Source of the DNA: Guyparkeria sp016278265
GTDB lineage: Bacteria; Pseudomonadota; Gammaproteobacteria; Halothiobacillales; Halothiobacillaceae
DNA: 64,000 nt
Assembly: GCF_044582145.1 (NCBI RefSeq)
Contig: NZ_JBDODO010000001.1
Strand: one strand, 5' to 3'
A program made the position numbers and the translations under genes. Within the stretch, counting starts at the first letter, position 1; every line of letters starts with the position of its first letter. This document shows, piece by piece, positions 50,575 through 59,763 of the stretch. Below the pieces are notes generated by a model. The model searched no databases and was not told the origin of the DNA. It was given only the letters and a program-made list of their open reading frames with translations.

Positions 50575-52032
50575 ATGAATCAGTCTGATCCCAGAGTGCC
50601 GCTGGCCACCCGTCCCGGCGAGGAGGATCAGGCCGAGCGGCGTGCTCGAGCCCGCCGGGCGCGACGGGCCCAGGCGCGACTGAAAGCCTGGCAGCAGGAA
50701 ATCGCGCTGCTGGCGGCCGCCGGTGTGTTGGTGGTGCTGGTTGGCGTGGTGGGCGAGGCGCTTGCCTGGCAGGGTCACTGGAGCTGGGCCATGACCCTGG
50801 GACTGGCCGTCTATGCGGCCAGTCTGCTGCTGCGCGTGGCCTATCTCGCCCGGAGCCTGCCGCTTGCCTGGCGGCACCGCGAGGTCTGGGGTGTGCCCGG
50901 CCTGGTTCAGGCCCGTCAGCGTCGACTAAGGCGGGCAGGGTATCGTCGCCAGCGCCGGCTGATTCGTTTGCTCAAACGTTATCACCACTCGGCCATGTCG
51001 GTGCCCGATGCCATGGTCGTGTTGAACGAGGACCGGGAGATCGAATGGCTGAACCTTGCGGCCATCGAGATGCTGGGGTTGAGCCGCATGGATATCGGTC
51101 TGCGTCTGGACAACCTCTGGCGGGCCCCCGCCTTCACGGACTGGCTGGCCAATGGCATCGAACGCCCGCCGCTTGAGATCAGTGCGCCGCGGGACGGTAG
51201 CCGCGCACTGAGTCTGCGAATCGAGCCGTACGGCTCGGATCGCTATCTGCTGATAGGGCGTGACGTCACCGCGCTGCACCGGTTGCAGGGCGTGCGCCAG
51301 GACTTCGTCGCCAATGTCTCGCATGAGTTGCGCACCCCGCTGACCGTGCTGGCCGGTTATGTCGAAACCCTGCTGGATACCGAGGATGGCCACGACCCGC
51401 AGATGCATCGCATCCTGTCGAACATGCACCAGCAGGCCGATCGGATGCGGCGGATTGTCGAGGACCTGTTGCTCCTGTCTCGGCTGGAGACCTCGCAGCC
51501 CGACTCCGAGCTGTTCGAAACCATCGACGTGGCCCGCCTGCTCGAGCCCATCCTCAACGACGCGCGCCTGGTATCTGGCGAAGAGGGCCACGATATTCGG
51601 GCCGACCTCGATGCCAATCTGACGCTGCGGGGTGTGCCCCGCGAATTGCAGTCGGCGTTTTCCAACCTGGTCTTCAACGCGGTCAAGTACACCCCCGCCG
51701 GTGGGCGTGTCGAGGTGCGCTGGGCGCGCGACGAGCAGGGCCGGGCCGTGTTCTCGGTGTGCGACTCGGGCATCGGCATCGAGGCGCGACACATTCCCCG
51801 GCTCACCGAGCGGTTCTATCGCATCGATGTGGGGCGGTCACGTTCGCGGGGCGGCACCGGTCTGGGGCTGGCGATCGTCAAGCATGTGGCATTGCGTCAC
51901 GGGGCCCGGCTCGAGATCGACAGCACGCCGGGCGAGGGAAGTTGTTTCCGTGTGCTCTTTTCGCTTCGACAGACGGTTCGGCAGACACCGACGGTAGCTA
52001 CCGTGTCCCCCGATCGGGATGGGGTAGACTGA
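50575..52032 (+). CDS. phoR: Phosphate regulon sensor histidine kinase PhoR
   Basis: The 485-residue kinase has two N-terminal membrane helices (IALLAAAGVLVVLVGVVGEALA and WAMTLGLAVYAASLLLRVAYLA), a PAS domain (VPDAMVVLNEDREIEWLNLAA), the H-box FVANVSHELRTPLTVLAGYVETL, and ATP motifs NLVFNAVKYTP, VCDSGIGIE and GGTGLGLAIVKHVA. It senses phosphate through the Pst system, which is not in this window. ATG 50575 has GAGG five bases upstream; a GTG at 50539 overlapping the phoB stop is the alternative. Confidence 0.94.
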   Translation: MNQSDPRVPLATRPGEEDQAERRARARRARRAQARLKAWQQEIALLAAAGVLVVLVGVVGEALAWQGHWSWAMTLGLAVYAASLLLRVAYLARSLPLAWRHREVWGVPGLVQARQRRLRRAGYRRQRRLIRLLKRYHHSAMSVPDAMVVLNEDREIEWLNLAAIEMLGLSRMDIGLRLDNLWRAPAFTDWLANGIERPPLEISAPRDGSRALSLRIEPYGSDRYLLIGRDVTALHRLQGVRQDFVANVSHELRTPLTVLAGYVETLLDTEDGHDPQMHRILSNMHQQADRMRRIVEDLLLLSRLETSQPDSELFETIDVARLLEPILNDARLVSGEEGHDIRADLDANLTLRGVPRELQSAFSNLVFNAVKYTPAGGRVEVRWARDEQGRAVFSVCDSGIGIEARHIPRLTERFYRIDVGRSRSRGGTGLGLAIVKHVALRHGARLEIDSTPGEGSCFRVLFSLRQTVRQTPTVATVSPDRDGVD

Positions 52033-52064
52033 TCCGAATTGCCACAAGGGGCGCGAGCCAGCCG

Positions 52065-52667
52065 ATGTCCGAGTTCTGGAACGAAAAGTACGGTCAGGTC
52101 GACTTTCTCTACGGGACGCACCCGAATGAATTTATGTTGAGCCAGACCTTTCGCCTACCGCCGGGCAGCCGCGTGCTGGTCCTGGGTGATGGCGAGGGCC
52201 GCAACGGCGTCTGGTTGGCCGAGCAGGGCTTCGACGTTACCAGTATCGATTACTCCGCTGTGGGCTGCGAGAAGGCCCGGCAACTGGCCGACGAGCGCGA
52301 TGTCAGCGTGGCGGTGCACTGTGCCGATCTGACCGAGTGGGACTGGGAGGAAGACGGTTTCGATGCGGTCGTTCTGATCTACCTGCATTTCGAGCCGCCG
52401 GCGCGGCGTGAGGTCTACCGGCGTGCCGCGGCCGCCCTGCGCCCCGGTGGCTTGCTGATCATCGAGCTGTTCCACCCGCGCCAGCTCGCCTACCAGAGCG
52501 GCGGGCCCAAGCGTGCCGACATGCTGGTACGCGCCAGTGATCTCTCGCAAGATTTGCCCGGAATGGATTGGCTTATCCTCGCCGAGGGCAAGGCGCTGCT
52601 AGACGAGGGGCCGGGGCACCAGGGGCCCGGTTTCGTGACCCACGGCGTAGGGCGACGCCAAGGCTGA
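52065..52667 (+). CDS. TehB-like class I SAM-dependent methyltransferase
   Basis: The 200-residue protein opens with FWNEKYGQVDFLYGTHPNEF, typical of TehB/thiopurine-methyltransferase-like enzymes, and has SAM motif I VLVLGDGEGRNGVWLAEQG, motif II VTSIDYSAVG and AALRPGGLLIIELFHP. It may detoxify electrophiles or oxyanions, but the substrate is unknown. It lies 32 bases after phoR and is probably cotranscribed, ending at a strong terminator. Confidence 0.85.
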   Translation: MSEFWNEKYGQVDFLYGTHPNEFMLSQTFRLPPGSRVLVLGDGEGRNGVWLAEQGFDVTSIDYSAVGCEKARQLADERDVSVAVHCADLTEWDWEEDGFDAVVLIYLHFEPPARREVYRRAAAALRPGGLLIIELFHPRQLAYQSGGPKRADMLVRASDLSQDLPGMDWLILAEGKALLDEGPGHQGPGFVTHGVGRRQG

Positions 52668-52680
52668 TCAGCAGACGCCA

Positions 52681-52721
52681 AAAGGCCCGCAGGGATTCTT
52701 TACACTCCCTGCGGGCCTTTT
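52681..52721. terminator. Bidirectional terminator between the methyltransferase gene and dapD
   Basis: A perfect 15-bp stem (52681-52695 with 52706-52720) with a 10-base loop has T-rich flanks on both strands: TTTT after GGCC on plus and TTTTGGC on minus. It separates convergent genes. Confidence 0.88.
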
Positions 52722-52767
52722 CGTATGTATCGTGGTGCCGTTGGACGCGCCCAACGGCACGGCATGC

Positions 52768-53598
52768 TTAGACGTCGCGCAGCAGCTCGTTGATGCCGAC
52801 CTTGGAACGCGTCTTCTCGTCAACCTTCTTGACGATCACCGCGCAGTACAGGCTGTACTTGCCATCCTTCGACGGCAGGTTGCCGGAAACGACCACCGAG
52901 CCGGCCGGCACGCGGCCGAAGTGGATCTCGCCGGTCTCGCGGTCGTAGATCTTGGTCGACTGGCCGATGTAGACGCCCATCGAGATCACCGAGCCTTCCT
53001 CGACGATCACGCCCTCGACCACCTCGGAGCGCGCGCCGATGAAGCAGTTGTCCTCGATGATGGTCGGGGCCGCCTGCAGCGGCTCGAGTACGCCACCGAT
53101 GCCCACGCCACCGGACAGGTGCACGTTCTTGCCGATCTGGGCGCAGGAGCCGACCGTCGCCCAGGTGTCGACCATGGTGCCCTCGTCGACATAGGCGCCG
53201 ATGTTGACGTAGGAGGGCATCAGTACGGTGTTCTTGGCGATGAAGCTGCCGCGGCGGGCCACGGCGTTGGGTACCACGCGCATGCCGGCGGCCTCGAAGC
53301 GCGCCTGGTCCCAGTCGGCGAACTTGGTCGGCACCTTGTCGAAGTAGTTCACGTCGCCGCCGGAGACCACCTCGTTGTTGCGCAGGCGGAACGACAGCAG
53401 CACGGCCTTTTTCAGCCATTCGTTGACCTGCCAGTCACCCACGCCACGTCGCTCGGCCACGCGCAGCGAACCGTCGTCTAGCCCGCCGAGTGCGGTTTCG
53501 ACTGCCTCCACCACGTCGGCGGGGGCATTGCCCGGATTGATCTCGGCGCGGCGCTCGAAGGCCGATTCGATGGTGTCGCGAATGGAGTTGATGTCCAT
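52768..53598 (-). CDS. dapD: Tetrahydrodipicolinate N-succinyltransferase DapD
   Basis: DapD catalyses the committed step of the succinylase DAP/lysine pathway. The 276-residue protein has the N-terminal helical domain (IESAFERRAEINPGN) and a left-handed beta-helix of hexapeptide repeats (VGSCAQIGKNVHLSGGVGIGGVLEP, GSVISMGVYIGQSTKIYDR, PAGSVVVSGNLPS). The sequence MPSYVNIGAYVDEGTMVDTW is family-specific. CAGGAGC precedes the ATG. A terminator-like hairpin lies 32 bases upstream. Confidence 0.96.
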   Translation of the reverse strand: MDINSIRDTIESAFERRAEINPGNAPADVVEAVETALGGLDDGSLRVAERRGVGDWQVNEWLKKAVLLSFRLRNNEVVSGGDVNYFDKVPTKFADWDQARFEAAGMRVVPNAVARRGSFIAKNTVLMPSYVNIGAYVDEGTMVDTWATVGSCAQIGKNVHLSGGVGIGGVLEPLQAAPTIIEDNCFIGARSEVVEGVIVEEGSVISMGVYIGQSTKIYDRETGEIHFGRVPAGSVVVSGNLPSKDGKYSLYCAVIVKKVDEKTRSKVGINELLRDV

Positions 53599-53620
53599 CG
53601 GATGCTCCTGAAATGATTTG

Positions 53621-53655
53621 GAAAAACGAGCGGCCGGCTTGTAATGGCCGGCCGC
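53621..53655 (-). promoter_or_regulatory. Terminator-like hairpin in the dapD leader (possible attenuator)
   Basis: Read on the minus strand, GCGGCCGGC (53655-53647), an 8-base loop, GCCGGCCGC (53638-53630) and TCGTTTTT form a classic intrinsic terminator 23 bases before the dapD ATG. The gap to the ATG is too short for a promoter, so dapD messages must pass through it. A -10-like TACAAT lies just upstream at 53687-53682, with a poor -35. It may regulate dapD or only end dapC transcripts leakily. Confidence 0.55.
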
Positions 53656-53749
53656 GTGAATGCGAAGCGTTGGTTGCGGTTATTGTAACAACAGATGGTT
53701 GATGGAGTTGAGGTCGCGCGGGCGGGGTGTTCGTTGTGCAATCGGAGAG

Positions 53750-53838
53750 GTTTCGCACGCCGGTTTTGCGGACGGGCCCTGGCCGGCCCGGCACTGAGGG
53801 CAGCAAAAAGCCACTTCGGGCAACAGGCGTGCGAAAAC
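53750..53838. repeat. 90-bp extragenic inverted repeat between dapC and dapD
   Basis: GTTTCGCACGCC (53750-53761) is the reverse complement of GGCGTGCGAAAAC (53826-53838) apart from one extra A. The interior holds GGGCCCTGGCCGGCCCGG. It resembles the other extragenic foldbacks in the window and shows no gene. Confidence 0.5.
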
Positions 53839-53868
53839 CCATCCTCGCCCGAAATGAGCAGGCAGTCG

Positions 53869-55077
53869 TCAGGAAAGCATCGCCCGAATCCGCCCCGCCG
53901 CCTCGACGCAGTCGTCGAGCTCGGCCACCAACGCCATCCGCACGAACCCCGCCCCGGGATTCACGCCGTTCGTCTCGCGCGAGAGGAACCGCCCCGGCAG
54001 CACGGTGACGTTCTGCTCGGCGAACAGGCGGCGGGCGAAGTCGCGCTCGTCGCCTTTCACCCCGGCCCAGAGGTAGAACCCGGCATCGGGGCGGCGTACG
54101 TCGATGTCGGCGACCGGCTCGAGGATATCGAGCACGGCATCGAACTTCTCGCGGTAGAACGCGCGGTTTGTACGCACGTGCTCCTCGTCATTCCAGGCGG
54201 TGATGGATGCGAGTTGTGTTGGCACCGGCAGGGCGCAGCCCTGGTAGGTGCGATAGCGCAGGAAACGCGTCAAGATGGCCGCGTCGCCGGCGACCAGCCC
54301 CGAGCGCAGGCCCGGCAGGTTGGAGCGCTTGGACAGACTGTGAAAGACAATCACGTTCTCGAACGGCGACTCGCCACCGACCCTGTTGGCCACTTCCAGC
54401 AGTCCGACCGGCGGTTGTGCCTCATCAAAGTAGATCTCGGAGTAGCACTCGTCGGCCGCGATGACCACGTCGTGGCGACGGGCGCGGGCGAGCAGGTCGC
54501 GGTAGCGCTCGGCATCGATCACCGCACCGCTGGGATTGCCCGGCGAGCAGACGTAGAGCAGTTGCGCGCGCTCCCAGATTGGCTCGGGGATGGCGTCAAA
54601 GTCCGGCAGGAAGCCGTTTTCCGCCAGCGTCGGGTAGTAGTAGGGCTCGGCCCCGGCCAGCAGCGCCGCCCCCTCGTAGATCTGGTAGAAGGGATTGGGC
54701 ATCAGCACCACCGGCGGTTCGTCGCCGGTATCGCGATTGACCACGGCCTGGGCGATGGCGAACAGCGCCTCGCGGGTGCCGGCGACCGGCAGCACGTTCG
54801 CCTCCGGGTCAAGCAGGCCATCGGCCAGATCGAAGCGGCGACTCAGCCAGCCCGCCATCGCCTCGCGCAGGGCCGGCTCGCCCTTGGTCGCCGGGTAGCG
54901 GGCGATCTCCGGCAGGGCCTCGCGCAGGGTGTCGAGCACGATTGCCGGCGGGGCATGGCGCGGCTCGCCGATCGACAGCGGAATGTGCTTCCGATCGGCG
55001 GGCGGCTCGGCGCCGGCCTTGAGCTCGGCGAGCTTCTCGAATGGGTAGGGATGCAGTCGGTCGAGATTGGGATTCAT
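53869..55077 (-). CDS. dapC: Succinyldiaminopimelate transaminase DapC
   Basis: The 402-residue class I/II PLP aminotransferase matches the proteobacterial DapC branch: NLDRLHPYPFEKLAELKAG at the N terminus, IGEPRHAPP, LPVAGTREALFAIAQAV, YVCSPGNPSGAVI, AADECYSEIYFDE and the PLP lysine in HSLSKRSNLPG. It makes N-succinyl-DAP, the DapE substrate, from the DapD product. The frame is open to 55443 but homology starts at ATG 55077. It lies on the same strand upstream of dapD. Confidence 0.93.
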   Translation of the reverse strand: MNPNLDRLHPYPFEKLAELKAGAEPPADRKHIPLSIGEPRHAPPAIVLDTLREALPEIARYPATKGEPALREAMAGWLSRRFDLADGLLDPEANVLPVAGTREALFAIAQAVVNRDTGDEPPVVLMPNPFYQIYEGAALLAGAEPYYYPTLAENGFLPDFDAIPEPIWERAQLLYVCSPGNPSGAVIDAERYRDLLARARRHDVVIAADECYSEIYFDEAQPPVGLLEVANRVGGESPFENVIVFHSLSKRSNLPGLRSGLVAGDAAILTRFLRYRTYQGCALPVPTQLASITAWNDEEHVRTNRAFYREKFDAVLDILEPVADIDVRRPDAGFYLWAGVKGDERDFARRLFAEQNVTVLPGRFLSRETNGVNPGAGFVRMALVAELDDCVEAAGRIRAMLS

Positions 55078-55185
55078 GCCGGGGTCATCGAGTCTGGGTG
55101 GTGACGGCGCGGGATGCGACCGGGCATTATAGGTGCCCGATCCAGTCGCTGCGAGTGGTGGCGAGAACCGAAACGGGAGCCAGTG

Positions 55186-55590
55186 ATGCCTGATGCCGAC
55201 AACCGACCCGATGTGCAGCCTGAGGTCCATGGGGTCGACCACGTGAGTTTGCTGGTCAGCGACGCCCGGCAGGCGCGTGATTTTTATGTCGAAGTGTTGG
55301 GGCTTGTGGAATTGGCGCGCCCCGATCTCGGCTTTCCGGGGGCGTGGCTGTCGTTGGGCGCCGGCCAGGCGCTGCACCTGCTCGAGCTGACCAATCCCGA
55401 TCCGCGCGACGGGCGGCCCGAGCACGGCGGGCGCGACCGGCATGTCGCGCTGCGGGTGAACAAAACCGCCCCGTTCGCCGATCGACTGGGCCAGCGCGAC
55501 ATCCCCTTCACCCGCTCGCGCTCGGGGCGTGATGCGCTCTTCTTGCGAGATCCGGACGGCAATGCCGTCGAACTGGTTGGCAACGACTGA
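55186..55590 (+). CDS. VOC/glyoxalase family protein
   Basis: The 134-residue protein has the VOC fold: GVDHVSLLVSDARQARDFYVEVLGLVEL in the first half and DALFLRDPDGNAVELVGN at the end, with possible metal ligands H21-type His, an internal Glu and the final Glu. ATG 55186 follows ACGGGAGCCAG. Substrate unknown. It converges with rluA and diverges from dapC. Confidence 0.82.
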   Translation: MPDADNRPDVQPEVHGVDHVSLLVSDARQARDFYVEVLGLVELARPDLGFPGAWLSLGAGQALHLLELTNPDPRDGRPEHGGRDRHVALRVNKTAPFADRLGQRDIPFTRSRSGRDALFLRDPDGNAVELVGND

Positions 55591-55603
55591 ATCCTCGTCC
55601 TGT

Positions 55604-56269
55604 TTAGAACGGCGCGACCACTTCGTAGGTGACCTTGGGGGCGTCCGGGTGTTCCGGGTCGGGGAAGGCCAGCCGGGCGGCGTGCAGCATCAGTCGCTCG
55701 TGCCGGTCGGCCTCGGGGTGATAGAGCGAATCGCCCTGGATGGGGCGCCCCTGGGCCAATAGGTGGACGCGCAGCTGGTGCGAGCGGCCGGTGATCGGCT
55801 CGAGGATCACGCGAATACCGTCGTCGACCGTTTCTGCCACGCGGTAACGCGTCTGCGACGGCCGCCCGCTCTCCGGGTCGATGCGATAGCGCGGCCGGCG
55901 CTCGTGGTCCTTGCCGATCGGCAGGTCGATCAGCCCCTTGGCCGGCTCCAACGGGGCGTCGATCAGTGCCTCGTAGGTCTTGTCCACGTCGCGTGCGGCG
56001 AAGGCCTTGGAGAGGAAGGAGTGGGCGCGGGCATTGCGCGCCAGCACCAGCAGGCCCGAGGTGTCCCAGTCGAGGCGGTGGACGATGCGCGCCTCGGGGA
56101 ATTCGGTCTGCACCCGCGTGATCAGGCAATCTTGCTTGTCGGGGCCGATGCCGGGCACCGACAGCATCCGTTCGGGCTTGGTCACCACCAGGAAATCGCG
56201 GCGCTCGTCGATCAGCGCCCAGTCACCCGGCGGCTGGTTGGCAGGCAGGTTGTGGTCGATCGGGCTCAA
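55604..56269 (-). CDS. rluA: Pseudouridine synthase RluA
   Basis: The 221-residue protein is a short RluA-type synthase without an S4 domain. Its motifs are FLVVTKPERMLSVPG, the catalytic Asp in RIVHRLDWDTSGLLVLA, and ITGRSHQLRVHLLAQGRPIQGDSLY. RluA of E. coli modifies 23S rRNA U746 and tRNA U32; length and motifs favour this member, but other short Rlu enzymes cannot be fully excluded. It starts one base after the glnD stop and is presumably cotranscribed with it. Confidence 0.85.
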   Translation of the reverse strand: MSPIDHNLPANQPPGDWALIDERRDFLVVTKPERMLSVPGIGPDKQDCLITRVQTEFPEARIVHRLDWDTSGLLVLARNARAHSFLSKAFAARDVDKTYEALIDAPLEPAKGLIDLPIGKDHERRPRYRIDPESGRPSQTRYRVAETVDDGIRVILEPITGRSHQLRVHLLAQGRPIQGDSLYHPEADRHERLMLHAARLAFPDPEHPDAPKVTYEVVAPF

Positions 56270-56270
56270 G

Positions 56271-58961
56271 TCATTTGTCTCCCGCGCGACCCTTGGCCGC
56301 GTGGATCAGGGCCCCGGCAATCGCTTGCTGATGCTCGCGGTCGTTGATCGGATGGCCGTACTGGTCGACGACGAAAAAGGCGTCCTCGGCGCGTTCGCCC
56401 AGAGTGGCGATGCGCGCATGCAGCAGGATGGCACCCATGCGCCACAGGGTATCGGAGAGATCCGCTAGCAGGCCCGGCCGGTCCTTGGTCAGGACCTGGA
56501 TCATGGTGCGCGCCCGGGCGACGTCGGCAATGAATTCCACCTCGGTATCCACGTCTAGGCTGGAGAGTTGGGCCGGGGTGCGCCGGCGGGTGATCGACAG
56601 GGCACGGTCCGGACGATGGACTACCCCCTCGAGCCGCTCGTGCAGCGCCTCGATCGCGCCGGGGTCACTGACGGCGTGACCTTGCCGGTCGAGCACGAAG
56701 AATTCCAGCAGGATCAGCTCGGACTCGGGCAAGGGCTCGCGGTTGCCGTCACTGTCGATGGCGTTGAGTCCGCTTTCGACCACCAGGGGGCGCGGGATCA
56801 CGGTGATGTTGGCCGACTGGACGTTCAGTCCCTCCCGGTCGATGCCGGCAACCACGTGGGCGAACAGGGCCGGGTGGTTCTGGGCCAGGATCAGGATCTG
56901 GGTAGCCTGGTGCTGCGGGTCATCGTTGATGGTCAGGGCGGGCAGGTCGGCGTCGATCGCGACCCTTGAGTGGCGCAGGATGTTGCCGATCTCGTTGCGC
57001 AGGAAGTACTCCTCCGGCATGCCCGAGAGCCAAGAAGCCAGCTTGGCGGCATCCATGCCCTCGCTGGAGCCCTGGCGATTGGCGTCGCGTCGCGTTTCGC
57101 GCACGATCTGCGCCGACGAGCGCACCCCCTCGGCAAAATGCTGGTGGGTGAGCTCGAACAGGCGCCGCAGCAGGGTGTCGCGCCACGAATTCCACAACTG
57201 CGGATTGGTGGCGCGGATATCGGCCACCGTCAGCAGGTAGAGGTAGTCGAGCTGTTCGGCGCTGCCGACCTGTTCGGCGAAACGGCGGATGACCTCCGGG
57301 TCCTCGATGTCCTGGCGCTGGGCGGTGAACGAAAGCAGTAGGTGCTGTTCGACCAGCCAGCCAACCAGGTCGACGTCCTCGCGTGGCAGGCCATGGGCTC
57401 GGGCGAAATCCCGGGCGTCGAAAGCGCCCAGCTCGGCGTGATCACCGCCGCGGCCCTTGGCAATGTCATGGAACAGGCCAGCCAGGTACAGCACCTCCGG
57501 GCGCGGGATGCGCTGGAAGGCGTCCGAGGCGATTGGGTTTTCGTCGCGGTATTCGCGCAGCGCGGGGCGGCGCAGGTTGCGCATTACCAGCAGGGTGTGG
57601 GTGTCGACCGTGTAGGCGTGGAACAGGTCGAACTGCATCAGCCCGACGATCGGCGCGAAGCTGGGGATGTAGGCGGCGAGCACGCCGGTGAGGTTCATGT
57701 TGCGCAGGGCGAGGTAGACGCCGCGCTCGGCGCGCAACAGGCGCATGAAAAGCTGCTGCGCGTGGCGATTGGCGCGAAAGCCGGCATCGATCACCGACAG
57801 GTTGGCGCGCAGCTGTCGGGCGGTGGCGGCCGTCATGCCCTCCAGCTCGCGGTGCTCGGCAAGCAGCAGGAATAACTCGAGGATGGCGGTGGGCGAGCGC
57901 ATGAAGACCTGCGCGTCGCGGGTCTCGATCAGCCGGCCGCGGCGAACGAAGCGCGGGTTGAGCCGCTGGATCGGCTCGAGGATCTCCGGGTGCAGGCGTT
58001 CGCGCCACCGCTGGATCAGAAGCTGGTTGAGGCGCTCGACCTCGATGGTGGCGCGGAAGAAGTGCTGCATGAAGCGCTCGACCGCGAGGTTGCCGTCCTG
58101 AAGTCCTTCGTAGCCGAACGCGCCGGCCAGCGTTTTCTGGTGCATCAGCAGCAGGCGCTCTTCGGCCCGCTCGGCCAGGCCGTGCAGACCGATGCGGATG
58201 CGAAACAGCAGGGATTCGGCATGCTCGAGCGCCCGATACTCGTCATCGCGCAGCAGCTCGCCGCGGTGCATCGCCGCGAGACTGGGGGCGCCGTCGATGC
58301 GGTTGGCCAGCCAGCGGATGGTGTGCAGGTCACGCAGGCCGCCCGGGCCTTCCTTGATGTGCGGCTCGATCTTGGTGCCGACATTGTCGTGCGATTCGTA
58401 GCGCGCCTGCTGCTCGTCGAGCTTGGCGGCGAAGAACCAGGCCGGGTCGAAGTCCGTGTCGTCGCGAATGGCGGTGTCCAGTCGTGTCAGCAGGCTCTCG
58501 TCGCCGGCGATTAGGCGCATTTCGACCAGGCTGGTGTAGACGGTCGGATCGGTGGCCGCCTCGAGGCATTCCTCGACGCTGCGCACGGCGTAGCCAATCG
58601 ACAGGCCGGTGTCCCAGAGGGTGTAGAGAAACGCCTGTACCGCCTCGTCATGGGCGTGGTCGGCGGTGAGTACCATGATGTCGATGTCCGAGTGGATGAA
58701 CATCTCGCCGCGGCCGTAGCCGCCGACCGCGACCAGGGCGCAGGGCGTGTCGGCGAGCTTGTCCTGCCACAGGGCCCGCAGGGCGCTGTCGACGCGGGCA
58801 GTGACCTCCTGGATGAAGCCTCGGGCGCTGGCCTCGTCGGCCAGCGCCTCGGTCCAGTGGTCGTTCAATGTCTCGAGCTGGCGGGCCAGCGGCCGGTCGG
58901 CCGGGAAGGTGGTCTGGTCGCCGAATCGGCCGTCGGGGTAGGGTTGCCCTATCGATTGCAT
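56271..58961 (-). CDS. glnD: [Protein-PII] uridylyltransferase/uridylyl-removing enzyme GlnD
   Basis: GlnD senses glutamine and modifies PII, which controls NtrB (encoded at 20434-21546). The 896-residue protein has a nucleotidyltransferase domain (GGYGRGEMFIHSDIDIMVL, catalytic D92 and D94), the GlnD helical linker (KEGPGGLRDLHTIRWLANR), an HD phosphohydrolase (YLAGLFHDIAKGRGGDHAELG) and two C-terminal ACT domains (about 690-760 and 815-885; MIQVLTKDRPGLLADLSDTL). The map-glnD order is conserved. Confidence 0.96.
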   Translation of the reverse strand: MQSIGQPYPDGRFGDQTTFPADRPLARQLETLNDHWTEALADEASARGFIQEVTARVDSALRALWQDKLADTPCALVAVGGYGRGEMFIHSDIDIMVLTADHAHDEAVQAFLYTLWDTGLSIGYAVRSVEECLEAATDPTVYTSLVEMRLIAGDESLLTRLDTAIRDDTDFDPAWFFAAKLDEQQARYESHDNVGTKIEPHIKEGPGGLRDLHTIRWLANRIDGAPSLAAMHRGELLRDDEYRALEHAESLLFRIRIGLHGLAERAEERLLLMHQKTLAGAFGYEGLQDGNLAVERFMQHFFRATIEVERLNQLLIQRWRERLHPEILEPIQRLNPRFVRRGRLIETRDAQVFMRSPTAILELFLLLAEHRELEGMTAATARQLRANLSVIDAGFRANRHAQQLFMRLLRAERGVYLALRNMNLTGVLAAYIPSFAPIVGLMQFDLFHAYTVDTHTLLVMRNLRRPALREYRDENPIASDAFQRIPRPEVLYLAGLFHDIAKGRGGDHAELGAFDARDFARAHGLPREDVDLVGWLVEQHLLLSFTAQRQDIEDPEVIRRFAEQVGSAEQLDYLYLLTVADIRATNPQLWNSWRDTLLRRLFELTHQHFAEGVRSSAQIVRETRRDANRQGSSEGMDAAKLASWLSGMPEEYFLRNEIGNILRHSRVAIDADLPALTINDDPQHQATQILILAQNHPALFAHVVAGIDREGLNVQSANITVIPRPLVVESGLNAIDSDGNREPLPESELILLEFFVLDRQGHAVSDPGAIEALHERLEGVVHRPDRALSITRRRTPAQLSSLDVDTEVEFIADVARARTMIQVLTKDRPGLLADLSDTLWRMGAILLHARIATLGERAEDAFFVVDQYGHPINDREHQQAIAGALIHAAKGRAGDK

Positions 58962-58965
58962 GGAA

Positions 58966-59724
58966 TCAGGCGGGCGGCAGGCTGAGGATGTCGAATCCGT
59001 CTGCGGTCACGGCGATGGTGTGCTCCCACTGCGCCGAGAGCGAGTGGTCCTTGGTGACCACCGTCCAGCCGTCACCCAGCAGTTTGATCTCCTTCTTGCC
59101 GGCGTTGATCATCGGCTCGATGGTGAAGACCATGCCTTCCTTTAGGCGCACGCCTTCCCCCGGGTTGCCGTAGTGGACCACCTGCGGGTCTTCGTGGAAG
59201 TTGCGCCCGATGCCATGGCCGCAGTACTCGCGCACCACGGAAAACCCGCTGGCCTCCGCATGGGTCTGGATGGCATGGCCGATGTCGCCGAGGGTCGCGT
59301 CGGGGCGGACCGTCTCGATGCCCTTCATCATCGCCTCATGGGTGACGTCGATCAGCCGCTGTGCGCGCACCGAGGGCTTGCCGACGGTGTACATCGCCGA
59401 GGTGTCGCCGTACCAGCCGTCCTTGATCACGGTCACGTCGATATTGAGGATGTCTCCCTCGCGCAGGGTCTTGTCGCCGGGAATGCCGTGGCAGACCTGG
59501 TGGTTGAGCGAGGTGCAGATCGAGGCGGGGAAGCCGTGGTAGCCGAGCGTCGCCGGCGTGCCGCCCTGCACCTCGGTGATGTGACGGTGGGCGATCTCGT
59601 TGAGCTCGCCGGTGGTGACGCCGGCCTTCACGTGCTCGCCCAGCAGCACCAGTATCTCGGCGGCCAGCTGGCTGGCGATGCGGATCTTCTCGATTTCCTC
59701 GGGGGTCTTGATGGTGATGTTCAT
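58966..59724 (-). CDS. map: Methionine aminopeptidase type I
   Basis: The 252-residue enzyme removes N-terminal Met from nascent proteins. It has the start MNITIKTPEEIEKIRIASQL and metal-ligand motifs ILNIDVTVIKDGWYGDTSAM, GHGIGRNFHEDPQVVHYG, VFTIEPMIN and SAQWEHTIAVT. The frame is open to 59940, but that part reads through the foldback element and is not homologous. ATG 59724 is the standard start. glnD follows after 4 bases. Confidence 0.95.
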   Translation of the reverse strand: MNITIKTPEEIEKIRIASQLAAEILVLLGEHVKAGVTTGELNEIAHRHITEVQGGTPATLGYHGFPASICTSLNHQVCHGIPGDKTLREGDILNIDVTVIKDGWYGDTSAMYTVGKPSVRAQRLIDVTHEAMMKGIETVRPDATLGDIGHAIQTHAEASGFSVVREYCGHGIGRNFHEDPQVVHYGNPGEGVRLKEGMVFTIEPMINAGKKEIKLLGDGWTVVTKDHSLSAQWEHTIAVTADGFDILSLPPA

Positions 59725-59763
59725 GACCTGGAAACGGGCTCCCCTGATTGTGTCTGCCACGAC

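Noticed and set aside
53656..53868. Lysine riboswitch before dapD
   Set aside because: The length is adequate but the conserved lysine-riboswitch core was not seen; the region is mostly an inverted repeat.
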